This document shows, one piece after another, positions 7,445 to 15,787 of a stretch of 28,223 nucleotides of DNA. Made by a program: the position numbers and the translations under genes. Position 1 is the first letter of the stretch, and each line of letters begins with the position of its first letter. The notes below the pieces were generated by a model, which saw only the letters and a list, made by a program, of their open reading frames with translations, had not been told where the DNA came from and searched no databases. Source of the stretch: JBOGIF01 sp050742415 (GTDB lineage: Bacteria; Actinomycetota; Acidimicrobiia; Acidimicrobiales; AC-14); assembly GCA_050742415.1 (NCBI GenBank), contig JBOGIF010000110.1, positions 1 through 28,223 of the forward strand, read 5' to 3'.

Positions 7445-8163
7445 GGCGGGTCCTGGCCCAGACGGGCGTGGAGCTGAAGCTCACCCTGCGCCGGGGTGAG
7501 TCCGTGCTGCTGGCGCTCGGCATCCCGATCCTCCTCCTTGTCTTCTTCTCGACGGTGGACGTGCTGCCGACCGGCACTCCGGACCCCGTCGACTTCCTGG
7601 CTCCCGGCGTCCTGGCCCTGGCGATCATGTCCACGGCGATGGTCGGTCTCGGCATCGCCACCGGGTTCGAGCGCCAGTACGGGGTGCTCAAGCGCCTGGG
7701 GTCGACCCCCCTCGGCCGAACGGCGCTGCTCACCGCCAAGACACTCGCCATCCTGGCGGTGGAGGTGCTCCAGGTCGTGGTGTTGGTGGCCGTGGCTCTC
7801 CTCCTCGGGTGGCGCCCGGCCGGCGGGTCCCTGGGCGCGGCGGCGCTCGCCATGCTGGCCGCCACCGTTGGGTTCGCCGGGATCGGCCTGGCCATGGCCG
7901 GCTCCATGCGGGGCGAGATGGTGCTGGCCGCGGCCAACGGCCTCTACCTCGTGCTGCTGCTTCTGGGGGGCATGGTCGTCCCGGTCGACGAGCTCCCGGG
8001 GCCGTTGCGGACTCTGGCCGAGCTTCTGCCGGCCGCCGCCCTGTCCGACGCCCTTCACTCCTCGTTCGCGGGAATGGCGGTGCCGGGTCGGGCATGGGTC
8101 GTCCTCGTCGGCTGGGCGATCGTCGCCCCGGCGCTGGCGGCCCGGACCTTCCGCTGGGAGTAA
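7441..8163 (+). CDS. ABC-2 type transporter permease
   Basis: A 240-residue membrane protein from the ATG at 7441, which overlaps the TGA of the ATPase gene; an upstream in-frame start at 7312 lies inside the ATPase gene and is not credible. It has about six transmembrane helices: VLLALGIPILLLVFF, LAPGVLALAIMSTAMVGLGIA, TLAILAVEVLQVVVLVAVALLLG, LAMLAATVGFAGIGLAMAG, ANGLYLVLLLLGGMVVPV and WVVLVGWAIVAPALAA. The segment GFERQYGVLKRLGSTPLGR after helix 2 is the coupling-helix region typical of ABC-2 permeases. Together with the preceding ATPase it would export a small molecule, lipid or antibiotic; the substrate is unknown. It ends convergently with the M50 protease gene, with a hairpin between. 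Confidence 0.9.
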   Translation: MRRVLAQTGVELKLTLRRGESVLLALGIPILLLVFFSTVDVLPTGTPDPVDFLAPGVLALAIMSTAMVGLGIATGFERQYGVLKRLGSTPLGRTALLTAKTLAILAVEVLQVVVLVAVALLLGWRPAGGSLGAAALAMLAATVGFAGIGLAMAGSMRGEMVLAAANGLYLVLLLLGGMVVPVDELPGPLRTLAELLPAAALSDALHSSFAGMAVPGRAWVVLVGWAIVAPALAARTFRWE

Positions 8164-8174
8164 CCCTCCAATCC

Positions 8175-8218
8175 TTCTGGGGTCGTCACCGCATAGTTCG
8201 CCGGTTGCCACCCCAGAA
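8175..8218. terminator. Hairpin between convergent genes, possible bidirectional terminator
   Basis: TTCTGGGGT (8175-8183) and ACCCCAGAA (8210-8218) are perfect 9-bp complements separated by 26 bases, inside the 70-base gap between the ABC permease stop and the M50 protease stop. There is no T-run on either side, so it is not a textbook intrinsic terminator. Position and symmetry suggest it insulates the two converging transcription units. Confidence 0.4.
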
Positions 8219-8233
8219 CGGTGAGGTGCGGCC

Positions 8234-9355
8234 TCAGCCGTCCTCGGGATGCGAGAGGGCCGCGACGCGGGCCGATTCGGCGTCGCGGCCGGCCGCAGCC
8301 AGGCCAACCCGAAGTACCCTCAGCCCCTGAGCGGACTGCTCGCGCGGCAGTCGTGCCAGCTGGTCGAGCGCGGCGTCGAGGAGCCCGGCGTCGACGACCA
8401 TCCCGGCCGCCACGGATGCGGCCACGTCGTCGGTACAGGTCGAGAGGGCGGCGCCCAGGGGCGGGGGCGGCCGGCCCGAGGCCACCTCGGCCATGGTGCG
8501 GACCAGCTGGCTCGTCCCCACCCCGCCCGCAGCTCCGGCCAGAGCCGCCGACGCCGCCGCGGGTCGTCCGCGGGCCAGCTCGGCCCAGGCCCGCAGCTCG
8601 GCCGCGGCCGAGAAGAGAGCCGCCGACGCCGCCGTCTCCCGCAATTTGGCGGCGATCTCTGCTGCCCCCCGGTGGTCACCGCCCCGCATGAGGTCCCTGG
8701 CCTGGCCGATCCGGGCCCGCTGGGGCGCCTCTCGGTACGTCGTCAGCGCCTGCAGGTTCTGGGCGCCGAAATAGCCGATCAGCAACACCACGAACTGTTG
8801 GCCGGCCCACACGGCGAGGGCAGCCACCACGGCGGAGGCCACGATGGACACGATCCGCGCAGCTCTCTCGCCGCCGCCGTTGGTCAGCCGTTCGAACCCG
8901 GCGGCCACCAGGTTCCCACCGTCGAGCGGCAGGATCGGCAGGAGGTTGAACAGTCCCCACCCAAGGTTGACGAAGACCAGGTCTGCGAGGAGGGCCTGCA
9001 CGAACGGCGGAGGCGAGTCGGTGGCGCGGGCGAGCAGGAGCACCGGCACGCCGATCAGCAGCCCCACGCCTGGGCCAGCGGCGCTGACCACCATCGACCG
9101 GGTCGGAGGTTGGCCGGCACCGGTGGTGTAGCCGCCGAAGCCGTGCAGCACGACGCTGGCGCTCGAGCCGAAGCGGCGGAAGGCCAGGGCGTGGCCCATC
9201 TCGTGGACGAGGATCGACCCTCCGGCCACGACCAGCCACTCCACGAGCAACAAGCCCTGGCGGCCCATCACCCATCCCAACAAGCCCATGCCCAGGAAGA
9301 ACATCGGCTCCACCCGCACCGGCACACCGGCGATGCGCAGCTCGAGGCCCTTCAT
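8234..9355 (-). CDS. Site-2-protease-like intramembrane metalloprotease (peptidase M50)
   Basis: A 373-residue protein. The N-terminal half is a minimal S2P core: ILVHEMGHALAFRRFG (H51, E52, H55 in a membrane helix) and FNLLPILPLDGGN, whose D145 is the third zinc ligand. Helices at about 17-48, 86-110, 120-140 and 162-195 surround them. There is no PDZ domain. Residues about 210-373 form a soluble Ala-rich helical tail that looks TPR-like. Such enzymes cut membrane-bound substrates such as anti-sigma factors or peptides within the bilayer. It is the last gene of the oxidase operon, 13 bases after the CtaG stop, so it may process or quality-control oxidase subunits, but that is inference from position. 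The ATG at 9353-9355 has no clear Shine-Dalgarno. Confidence 0.88.
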   Translation of the reverse strand: MKGLELRIAGVPVRVEPMFFLGMGLLGWVMGRQGLLLVEWLVVAGGSILVHEMGHALAFRRFGSSASVVLHGFGGYTTGAGQPPTRSMVVSAAGPGVGLLIGVPVLLLARATDSPPPFVQALLADLVFVNLGWGLFNLLPILPLDGGNLVAAGFERLTNGGGERAARIVSIVASAVVAALAVWAGQQFVVLLIGYFGAQNLQALTTYREAPQRARIGQARDLMRGGDHRGAAEIAAKLRETAASAALFSAAAELRAWAELARGRPAAASAALAGAAGGVGTSQLVRTMAEVASGRPPPPLGAALSTCTDDVAASVAAGMVVDAGLLDAALDQLARLPREQSAQGLRVLRVGLAAAGRDAESARVAALSHPEDG

Positions 9356-9368
9356 CGACGAGCCTGGG

Positions 9369-10211
9369 CTACCGGCGGAGGCGGTGCAGCTCCCGCTCGA
9401 CGTCGTCCCACGTGAGCACCTCCTCCTCGGCCTGTTCGCGGGCGTACCACCGGAAGAAGATGACGGCGATCACGATCCAGAGGTAGAAGCCGGCGCCCAG
9501 CTTCATGATGAGCCCGGCGATCTGCTGGTCGGACAGGACCGACGTGTTCCACAGCCGGGGGAAGGTCTCGTAAACGCGGTACAGGGGGCTGGTCCCGAAC
9601 GTCAGGAACGAGGCGGGGATGGTCGGGACCACTGTCTGGAGAAACAGGTAGAGCATCTGCACCGGCGGCTTGAGCCGGGGCACTTCCGGCAGGGGGCTGG
9701 CCACCGGCATCCACATCAGCACGGCGGACAGCAGCAGAACCGCATGGGCCACGAAATGCAGAGGGTGGTTGCGCACGGTCGCGTTCACAACCACCGGCCA
9801 GTGACTGAGCACCAGGACGAGGTTGGCCTGGAGCAGCGCGGGGACGGGCCGGGACAGGGTCCGGACCGTAGCGAGGAGGCCCGGGGCCGAGAGCAGCCGC
9901 CTCGCCAGCCAGGCGGGGGTACCGGCGACGAGCAGCAGGGCGGCCACCAGGGTCACCATTAGGTGCTGCACCATGTGGGCGCTGTAGAGGTAGCCCTCGG
10001 CCAGGTCGTGGACCGGCCAGTCCGACGCCACCAACAACACGGCCACCCCGGCGCAGAACGTGACGACCTGCCGGGTCGACGTGCTGGTGGCCCCGGCGCT
10101 CGCCCGGTGCCGCCTCACCGCCACCAGATAGGCGAACAGCAGCAGCCCGAGAAGGGCCCAGGAGTCGACGTGGGGGTGCCATCCCGGGAAGGAGGTGGCC
10201 GCCGCCGTCAC
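9369..10211 (-). CDS. ctaG: Cytochrome c oxidase assembly protein, caa3-type CtaG family
   Basis: A 280-residue polytopic membrane protein with about seven helices. The family hallmark GYLYSAHMVQHLMVTLVAALLLVAG-TP (about residues 73-99) is present, as are HPLHFVAHAVLLLSAVLMWMPV and the later LTFGTSPLYRVYE region. In Bacillus, CtaG is needed for active caa3 oxidase, probably by delivering copper to CuB or CuA; it is unrelated to the Cox11-type CtaG of proteobacteria. The conserved His and Met in SAHMVQH are candidate copper ligands. It starts with GTG 6 bases after the stop of the COX4-type gene, in the same operon, which fits a role in maturing the oxidase encoded here. Confidence 0.9.
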   Translation of the reverse strand: MTAAATSFPGWHPHVDSWALLGLLLFAYLVAVRRHRASAGATSTSTRQVVTFCAGVAVLLVASDWPVHDLAEGYLYSAHMVQHLMVTLVAALLLVAGTPAWLARRLLSAPGLLATVRTLSRPVPALLQANLVLVLSHWPVVVNATVRNHPLHFVAHAVLLLSAVLMWMPVASPLPEVPRLKPPVQMLYLFLQTVVPTIPASFLTFGTSPLYRVYETFPRLWNTSVLSDQQIAGLIMKLGAGFYLWIVIAVIFFRWYAREQAEEEVLTWDDVERELHRLRR

Positions 10212-10217
10212 CGGCGC

Positions 10218-10556
10218 CTACCGGGTGAAGACGTGGAACGTGGCGAGGACGATGGAGTAGACGAATAGAGCCAGGACGAGACCGGCCACGAACAGGCGCC
10301 GGAAGATGCGGCTGTCGAAGCGCAGGTGCATGAACCACATGACAACGATGGCGAACTTGAGCGTGGAAAACACAGCGAGGATGGGCACCAGGAGCCCCTT
10401 CAGCGACTCCACGTAGTACACCGCCACCTCGGCCCCGGTGATGAGGGCGAGAATGACCGCGACCTTCACGTAGTCGAGGTCGCTGGGATGGGCGTGGCCA
10501 CCCTCGTGAGCCGGAGCCTCGGAGTGGCCGCTGGGAGCGGTGCTCTCGACGGTCAC
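10218..10556 (-). CDS. Cytochrome c oxidase subunit IV (prokaryotic COX4-type)
   Basis: A 112-residue subunit starting at GTG 10554-10556, which overlaps the TGA of ctaE as GTGA; longer readings of this frame run into ctaE and are not real. The N terminus is His/Glu-rich (HSEAPAHEGGHAHP), followed by three helices: VAVILALITGAEVAVYYV, LLVPILAVFSTLKFAIVVMWFMHL and LFVAGLVLALFVYSIVLATF. The FAIVVMWFMHLRFD segment is characteristic of the prokaryotic COX4 family (caa3/bo3 subunit IV), which stabilises the oxidase and helps assemble CuB. It sits between ctaE and ctaG, as expected for caa3-type operons. Confidence 0.9.
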   Translation of the reverse strand: MTVESTAPSGHSEAPAHEGGHAHPSDLDYVKVAVILALITGAEVAVYYVESLKGLLVPILAVFSTLKFAIVVMWFMHLRFDSRIFRRLFVAGLVLALFVYSIVLATFHVFTR

Positions 10557-11173
10557 GGGATCAGGTACACGAGGGTGAAGATGACGATCCAGACGATGTC
10601 CACGAAGTGCCAGTAGAGGCCCACCAGCTCGACAGTCTCGGCCCTCTCGGTGGACAGCTTGCCCCGCAGCGACAGGTTCCAGAGCGACAGGAGCATGAGC
10701 ACACCCAGGGTGACGTGGGCCCCGTGGAAGCCGGTGAGTACGTAGAAGCTGCTCCCGAACAGGTTGGTACGCAGGTTGAGGCCCTCGCGAACGAAGACAG
10801 TGAACTCGTAGGCCTGCCCGCCCACGAACGTGGCGCCGAGAACGGCGGTGGTCAGCAGCCAGACGCGGGTCCGCCGGTGGTCGCCCCGCTGGATGGCGGA
10901 GAGGGCCAGCACCATGGTGAGGCTGCTCATGAGCAGCACGAACGAGCTGACCGACGTGTACGGGATGTCGTAGACGTCGCTGGGCGTGATGGTGCCGGGC
11001 TCGCTCTGGCCCTTGTAGAGCAGGTACGTGGAGATGAGCGCTCCGAACAGGAGGCACTCGGAGCCGAGGAAAGCCCACATCCCGATCTTCTCGTGGCTGA
11101 GCCCAGTGGAGGTCGGAGGATGGCCGGCCTCGGCCGCGTGGGCGATGTCGGTCGGGTGGGTGACGTCGGTCAT
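10553..11173 (-). CDS. ctaE: Cytochrome c oxidase subunit III
   Basis: A 206-residue subunit III of the inner-membrane oxidase. I start it at the ATG 11171-11173 (MTDVTHPTD), which overlaps the ctaD TGA as ATGA; a longer reading would run through the end of ctaD. Five helices are visible, with family motifs LGSECLLFGALISTYLLY (conserved Glu in helix I), SSFYVLTGFHGAHVTLG and LYWHFVDIVWIVIFTLVYL. It lacks the first two helices of seven-helix mitochondrial COX3, as is usual for bacterial caa3 enzymes. Subunit III stabilises the D proton channel and holds lipids. All diagnostic residues are intact, in contrast to the second COX3-like gene at 15137-15787. Confidence 0.95.
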   Translation of the reverse strand: MTDVTHPTDIAHAAEAGHPPTSTGLSHEKIGMWAFLGSECLLFGALISTYLLYKGQSEPGTITPSDVYDIPYTSVSSFVLLMSSLTMVLALSAIQRGDHRRTRVWLLTTAVLGATFVGGQAYEFTVFVREGLNLRTNLFGSSFYVLTGFHGAHVTLGVLMLLSLWNLSLRGKLSTERAETVELVGLYWHFVDIVWIVIFTLVYLIP

Positions 11174-13131
11174 GGCGCGTCGGAGGCCACGGGCTCGGGG
11201 TCGTGGTCCGGTTCGGTCGCCACCGCAGACTCGGCGTCGGGCTCCTCTGGCGCCGTCTGCGGCTCGAGGCCCCACGCGTAGATGCCCGCCAGGGTCCAGA
11301 TCCCGCCCAGGGCCGCCAACACCCAGTTCTTGTAGATCATCCCGTAGCAGATGACTGGCAGGCCGAAGGCGGTGAAGATGGGCCAGTACGAGGGCGACGG
11401 AAGATGGATGTGGTGCTCCTCCTGCTTCTCCTCCTCATCAGGCGCCTCGCGCCTCACCGGTCGGCCGTGCTCGTCCTCGGAGTACTTCTGGTGCCACAGG
11501 TCGTCGCGGGCGGTGACGAGGGGGACCTCGGCGAAGTTGTACTCAGGCGGGGGTGACGGGATCGCCCACTCCAGGGTGCGGGCATCCCACGGATCGGCTC
11601 CGGCCGGCTCGTTACGGCGGCTGGCCCACAGGTTGTAGATGAACAAGAGGATCGACGTGGCGATCAGGAACGAGCCGACCGTCGAGACGAGGTTCCACAT
11701 GTCCCATCCCTGGTCCTTTGGGTACGTGTAGATCCGCCTCGGCATGCCCTGCAGTCCGAGGATGTGGAACGGGGCAAACGTCAGGTTGAACCCGGCGAAC
11801 ATCAGCCAGAAGTGGACCTTCCCCAGCCTCTCGTTCAGCAGGTGACCCACCACCTTCGGGAACCAGTAATAGACACCGGCGAACAGGCCGAACATGCTGC
11901 CCCCGAAGAGCACGTAGTGGAAGTGGGCGACGATGTAATAGGTGTCGGTCTGCTGGGTATCGGACGGCACCACCGCGTGGGTGACGCCCGAGAGGCCCCC
12001 GATGGTGAACATGGCCACGAAGCCGACGGCGAACAGCATTGGCGTCGCGAACGTGATCTTGCCCTTCCAGAGGGTGCTTATCCAGTTGAAGATCTTCACG
12101 CCGGTGGGTACGGCGATGAACATCGTGGACGCGCTGAACGCGGAGAGGGCCACCGGCCCGAGGCCCGTGCCGAACATGTGGTGGGCCCACACCCCCCAGC
12201 CCATGAAGCCGATGGCGATGCCCGAGAAGACCATCACCTGGTAGCCGAACAGGGGCTTGCGGCTGAAGACGGGCAGGACCTCGGACACGATCCCCATGGC
12301 CGGCAGGATCAGGATGTACACCTCCGGATGCCCGAAGAGCCAGAAGAGGTGCTGCCACAGGAGCGGGTCGGCGCCCTCGTTGATGTTGAAGAAGTTGGTG
12401 GAGAACTCGCGGTCGAACATCAGCAGGAACAGGGCCACGGTGATCACCGGGATGGCGAACAGGAGGAGGAACTGGGCCACCAGGCTCATCCAGACGAAGA
12501 TCGGCATCCTCATGAGGCTCATGCCCGGAGCCCTCATGTTGATCACAGTGACGATGAGGTTGATGGCGCCGGTGAGCGACGCTATTCCGAGGATCTGGAG
12601 CCCGAACGTCCAGAAGTCGATGTTGTGGCCGAGCATGTTCCTCGTGAGGGGGGTGTAGCCGAACCAGCCGCCATTGGGCGCACCCCCCAGGAAGAAGCTC
12701 GAGTACATGAACAGGCCACCGGCCAGGAAGACCCAGAACCCGAAGGCGTTCAGGCGCGGGAAAGCGACGTCGCGAGCGCCGACCATTATCGGCAGGAGGT
12801 AGTTGGCGAACGCCGCGGACATCGGCATGATCACCAGGAACACCATGGTGGTGCCGTGCATGGTGAACACCTGATTGTAGGCCTCGGCCGACAGGAAGGT
12901 GTTGTCGGGCGTGCCCAGCTGCACCCGTAGCAGGAGCGCTTCGAGCCCCCCGACCAGGAAGAATATAAACGAGCTGACCCCGTAGAGGATCCCGATCTTC
13001 TTGTGGTCCACCGAGGTCATCCAGGCCCATAGGCCCTTGGAGTAGCCGGTCGGGCGGCGGAGCAGGCGGGGCGGCCCAACAGGTGTGACCGCGGTGGGCT
13101 GCGACTGTCCGGGCTCGGCGACGATGGTCAC
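11170..13131 (-). CDS. ctaD: Cytochrome c oxidase subunit I, catalytic (A-type heme-copper oxidase), with C-terminal extension
   Basis: A 653-residue catalytic subunit. All cofactor ligands are present: low-spin heme a H92 (TMHGTTM) and H405; heme a3 H403 (VAHFHYVL); CuB H268, H317 and H318 (GHPEVY, WAHHMF); cross-link tyrosine Y272. Proton-channel residues D121, N128, E270 and K346 (PTGVKIFNW) mark an A1-type proton-pumping oxidase. It reduces O2 to water with electrons from CtaC. After the usual end at about 560 comes a charged linker and two more helices (WPIFTAFGLPVICYGMIY and WVLAALGGIWTLAGIYAWG), then an acidic tail. The added pair looks like a fused small subunit. GTG start overlaps the ctaC TGA. 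It serves as the reference for the degenerate paralogue at 15784-17451. Confidence 0.97.
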   Translation of the reverse strand: MTIVAEPGQSQPTAVTPVGPPRLLRRPTGYSKGLWAWMTSVDHKKIGILYGVSSFIFFLVGGLEALLLRVQLGTPDNTFLSAEAYNQVFTMHGTTMVFLVIMPMSAAFANYLLPIMVGARDVAFPRLNAFGFWVFLAGGLFMYSSFFLGGAPNGGWFGYTPLTRNMLGHNIDFWTFGLQILGIASLTGAINLIVTVINMRAPGMSLMRMPIFVWMSLVAQFLLLFAIPVITVALFLLMFDREFSTNFFNINEGADPLLWQHLFWLFGHPEVYILILPAMGIVSEVLPVFSRKPLFGYQVMVFSGIAIGFMGWGVWAHHMFGTGLGPVALSAFSASTMFIAVPTGVKIFNWISTLWKGKITFATPMLFAVGFVAMFTIGGLSGVTHAVVPSDTQQTDTYYIVAHFHYVLFGGSMFGLFAGVYYWFPKVVGHLLNERLGKVHFWLMFAGFNLTFAPFHILGLQGMPRRIYTYPKDQGWDMWNLVSTVGSFLIATSILLFIYNLWASRRNEPAGADPWDARTLEWAIPSPPPEYNFAEVPLVTARDDLWHQKYSEDEHGRPVRREAPDEEEKQEEHHIHLPSPSYWPIFTAFGLPVICYGMIYKNWVLAALGGIWTLAGIYAWGLEPQTAPEEPDAESAVATEPDHDPEPVASDAP

Positions 13132-14123
13132 TTGAGGGTCTCCATGTAGGCGATGAGCTTGGTGACCTCATCGGGGTTGAGTGGACCCCCGGGGATCACC
13201 ATGTCGTTCCCGGGCTTCACTCCGAGCGGGTCGGCGAGCCACTTTCGCAGGTTCTCCGGCGTGTTGGTGAAGATGCTGCCGGCGAAGGTCTCACGGCTGT
13301 CGAAGTGGGTGAGGTTGGGCCCGATCTTGCCTTCCGACACGCCGGCGACCGTGTGGCAGCCCCCGCACCCCTTCTGGGCGTAGACGGTGAGGCCCTCGGC
13401 CGCAGGCGTGCCCTCCGCCGGGGTGGCTGGAGTCTTGCGCTGGTCCTCGATCCAGGTGTCGAACTCGTCCGGGCTCAGTGCCACCGCCCGGTTGCGCATG
13501 TTGGCGTGGGAAAGACCGCAGAACTCGGTGCACTGGCCCGGGTATGTGCCGGTGTGGTCGGCGGTGAAGCTCATGTTGTTCACCCGCCCAGGGATGACGT
13601 CGGTCTTGCCGGCCAACGCGGGCACCCAGAAGCTGTGTATGACGTCGACGCTCTTGAGGGTCAGGGCGACCGGACGGCCCACAGGCATGACCAGCTCGTT
13701 GGCCGTGACGATGCCCGAGTCCTCGTAGCGGTACTCCCACCAGAACTGGTGGCCGGTGACGGTGACTGCCAGTGCGTCGGCCGGCTTGCGTGACAGGTCG
13801 AAGATCGACTTGATGGTGGGCACGGCGATCACGAACAGGATCAGCGCCGGCGCCAGGGTCCAGGCGATCTCGAGCCGGGTATTGCCATGGATCTGCTCGG
13901 GCTCGGCCTGGCCCTTGTCGCGGAAGCGGAACACCGCCACGAGAATCAGGCCCTGCACCAGCACGAAGACGATGCCGGCCACCAGGAACACCGGGTCGCT
14001 CAGGCGGTCGATGCTTCGGGCCACCGGGCCCTGGGGCTCGAGGGCGGTCTGGGGGGCGTCCTTCACGCACGCCGTCAGACCCACGAGGAGGCCGAGCGAG
14101 GCCAGCGGCAGGCGGCGCCTCAC
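13128..14123 (-). CDS. ctaC: Cytochrome c oxidase subunit II fused to cytochrome c (caa3 type), lipoprotein
   Basis: A 331-residue electron-entry subunit. The N terminus has a lipoprotein signal (basic start, hydrophobic stretch, lipobox LTAC with C19). Two helices follow (about 44-66 and 86-106). The CuA domain shows HSFWVP (H163) and GQCTEFCGLSHANM (C198, E200, C202, H206, M209), the complete binuclear CuA site. A C-terminal cytochrome c domain (about 240-331) carries CGGCH (C253, C256, H257) and a candidate axial Met in GNDMVIP (M308). The fused cytochrome c defines a caa3 oxidase: electrons pass from an outside donor through this heme to CuA and on to CtaD. GTG start overlaps the cupredoxin gene's stop by GTGA. 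Confidence 0.96.
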   Translation of the reverse strand: MRRRLPLASLGLLVGLTACVKDAPQTALEPQGPVARSIDRLSDPVFLVAGIVFVLVQGLILVAVFRFRDKGQAEPEQIHGNTRLEIAWTLAPALILFVIAVPTIKSIFDLSRKPADALAVTVTGHQFWWEYRYEDSGIVTANELVMPVGRPVALTLKSVDVIHSFWVPALAGKTDVIPGRVNNMSFTADHTGTYPGQCTEFCGLSHANMRNRAVALSPDEFDTWIEDQRKTPATPAEGTPAAEGLTVYAQKGCGGCHTVAGVSEGKIGPNLTHFDSRETFAGSIFTNTPENLRKWLADPLGVKPGNDMVIPGGPLNPDEVTKLIAYMETLK

Positions 14124-15124
14124 TTCACGATCACCTCGCCCTTCATGTTCGGATGGATGTCGCAGTGGAAGTAGTACGTACCGGGCTCGGGAGCGGGGAA
14201 CTCGTAGGTGATCGTCTCCGGCCCGGTCACCACCTCGCCCTTGAAGATCTCCTCGGCCAGGTCCACGGCCGTGTAGATGCCGATGTTGTGAGGCACGTCC
14301 TTATCTTCGTTGTGGAAGGCGATCCGCGCCGTTCCACCGGCGGCCAACGAGAGCTCCGTCTTGTCGAAGGCGATGTCTTTGGCCGAGATCTCGTGCGCCT
14401 CGCCTCCACCACCGTGGCCCTCCTCACCGGCCCCGTGGTGCTCGATCTTGCGCTCGCCGGCGGCAGCCGCGACGAGACCGCCTCCGACCATTAGAAGCGA
14501 GCCGGCGACCAGCACGGCCGTGAGCGATCGGGACGACAGGGAGGGCCGGAGGGCACTGACGGTGGCGACGACCATCACGAGCACGGCGACGCCGAGGGCC
14601 ACGAAGGTGGAGCCGATCTCTGACACAGCCAGCAGGATGCGCGACATGAAGAACATCACGCTGGCGATGGAGAGAAGCCCAACCACCGGCAGGCCCAAGG
14701 GGAGGAGGTTGGCCTCGCGCCCGGTGCGCTCGGCGGAGGCCTGGGCCATCCAACCGACGGCCGCCACCGCGGCACACGCCAGCCCGGCGAAGGCGGCCAG
14801 AGAGCCGAGCACGAAGGAGGCGACGAGCAGCCCTATGGCCAGCGCCATCAACATCGGCCACCCACCGCCGCCCGGCTGCGAGGGCGGCCCGGATGGCTCG
14901 GGGTCGGCGGCATCCGGGCCGCCGCCGATGCCGGCGGGCAGGGGCGCCAGGGCGGTGCGATCGGCGGAGCCGGCGACGGCGACCCCGGCGTAGACGGCCA
15001 CCCCGGAGGTCGTCAGCAACAGGGTCACGCCCAGCAGGTCGCCGGTGGAGGCGGCGTAGGCGACTCCCAGCACGAACGTGACGGCCGAGATGGGCAGGAA
15101 GACCCGGGAGGCGTGGGTCAGCAC
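14120..15124 (-). CDS. Multi-helix membrane protein with C-terminal type 1 copper (cupredoxin) domain
   Basis: A 334-residue protein. Residues about 1-230 hold six or seven hydrophobic helices broken by a Pro/Gly-rich loop (about 60-87). A His/Gly/Glu-rich linker (about 232-250, IEHHGAGEEGHGGGGEAH) leads to a cupredoxin domain of about 95 residues. The copper ligands are H279 (VPHNIGIY) and C321, H324, M327 in FHCDIHPNM. The C-x2-H-x2-M spacing is the amicyanin type of blue-copper site, so it can carry one electron but is not CuA. The domain should face outside. It lies between the COX1/COX3-like pair and ctaC, overlapping ctaC by four bases, so an electron-donor role to one of the oxidase-like complexes is likely but unproven. 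I do not recognise the membrane domain. Confidence 0.8.
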   Translation of the reverse strand: MLTHASRVFLPISAVTFVLGVAYAASTGDLLGVTLLLTTSGVAVYAGVAVAGSADRTALAPLPAGIGGGPDAADPEPSGPPSQPGGGGWPMLMALAIGLLVASFVLGSLAAFAGLACAAVAAVGWMAQASAERTGREANLLPLGLPVVGLLSIASVMFFMSRILLAVSEIGSTFVALGVAVLVMVVATVSALRPSLSSRSLTAVLVAGSLLMVGGGLVAAAAGERKIEHHGAGEEGHGGGGEAHEISAKDIAFDKTELSLAAGGTARIAFHNEDKDVPHNIGIYTAVDLAEEIFKGEVVTGPETITYEFPAPEPGTYYFHCDIHPNMKGEVIVK

Positions 15125-15136
15125 GGGAAGCCGGCC

Positions 15137-15787
15137 CTAGCCATGTCGGCTCAGGAGGAACAGGGCCGTCACCACGATGAACCACACGACGTTGGCCGAG
15201 TGCCAGAAGATGGCGGTGGCCCTGACCGTCTCGTGTGACTGGCGTGAGAACTGCCCCGACAGGGCCCTCGCCGCCACCATGCCCAGGAGCGGCACGCCAA
15301 CCAGGACGTGGACCAGGTGGTAGCCGTAGAGCAGGAAGTAGAAGGTGCCGTAGGCGTGGCTGGAGATGCCGAAGCCGGCGCTCGTGAGCGCCAGCCACTC
15401 GGCGTTGCCCATCGCCAGTGCGAACACCAGGGTCAGGACCAAGCCGATGGTGACGTTGCGTGGGTCGTTGCGCCTGGCGGCGTAGACCGCCCATTGGGCG
15501 GAGAAGGCCGACATGACGGCCGTGATGGTGACGACCGTTGGCACGTAGGTGCCGACGCTCACGCCCCGCGGGGGCCAGGCAGCCGAGCCGTCCTTCACCG
15601 CGAAGTAGGCGGCGATGACCGCCCCCAACATCATCAGGTCAGCGGCCATTACTAGCGCCGTGCCGAGGGAGATGACCAGTCCCCCGCCCGCCGCCGGGCC
15701 CGGAGCCCGGGCCGCCAGCACTGCGTCGTCGACCTCCGGGTCGCCGTCGCTGGCGTGGGCTACCTCCGAGAGGGCCACGGTGCTCAT
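15137..15787 (-). CDS. Cytochrome c oxidase subunit III-like protein (divergent paralogue)
   Basis: A 216-residue COX3-family membrane protein with about five helices. I start at the ATG 15785-15787 (MSTVALSEV), overlapping the COX1-like TGA as ATGA; the longer frame upstream lies inside that gene. Family landmarks are there (AEWLALTSAGFGISSHAYGT, FLLYGYHLVHVLVG, IFWHSANVVWFIVV) but several conserved residues differ from ctaE: helix-I Glu is Asp (AADLMMLG versus GSECLLFG), GFHGAH is GYHLVH, and HFVD is HSAN. It directly follows the degenerate COX1-like gene and probably forms a complex with it. The changes around the normally acidic and His/Asp positions fit loss of the usual D-channel support role, which is inference. 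Confidence 0.85.
   Translation of the reverse strand: MSTVALSEVAHASDGDPEVDDAVLAARAPGPAAGGGLVISLGTALVMAADLMMLGAVIAAYFAVKDGSAAWPPRGVSVGTYVPTVVTITAVMSAFSAQWAVYAARRNDPRNVTIGLVLTLVFALAMGNAEWLALTSAGFGISSHAYGTFYFLLYGYHLVHVLVGVPLLGMVAARALSGQFSRQSHETVRATAIFWHSANVVWFIVVTALFLLSRHG

Noticed and set aside
11764..12930. A 388-codon plus-strand open frame opposite ctaD
   Set aside because: It mirrors ctaD codons in a GC-rich gene, its product is a run of His, Glu, Asp and Gly without any domain, and ctaD is beyond doubt. The same applies to other long frames opposite or shifted within the oxidase genes.
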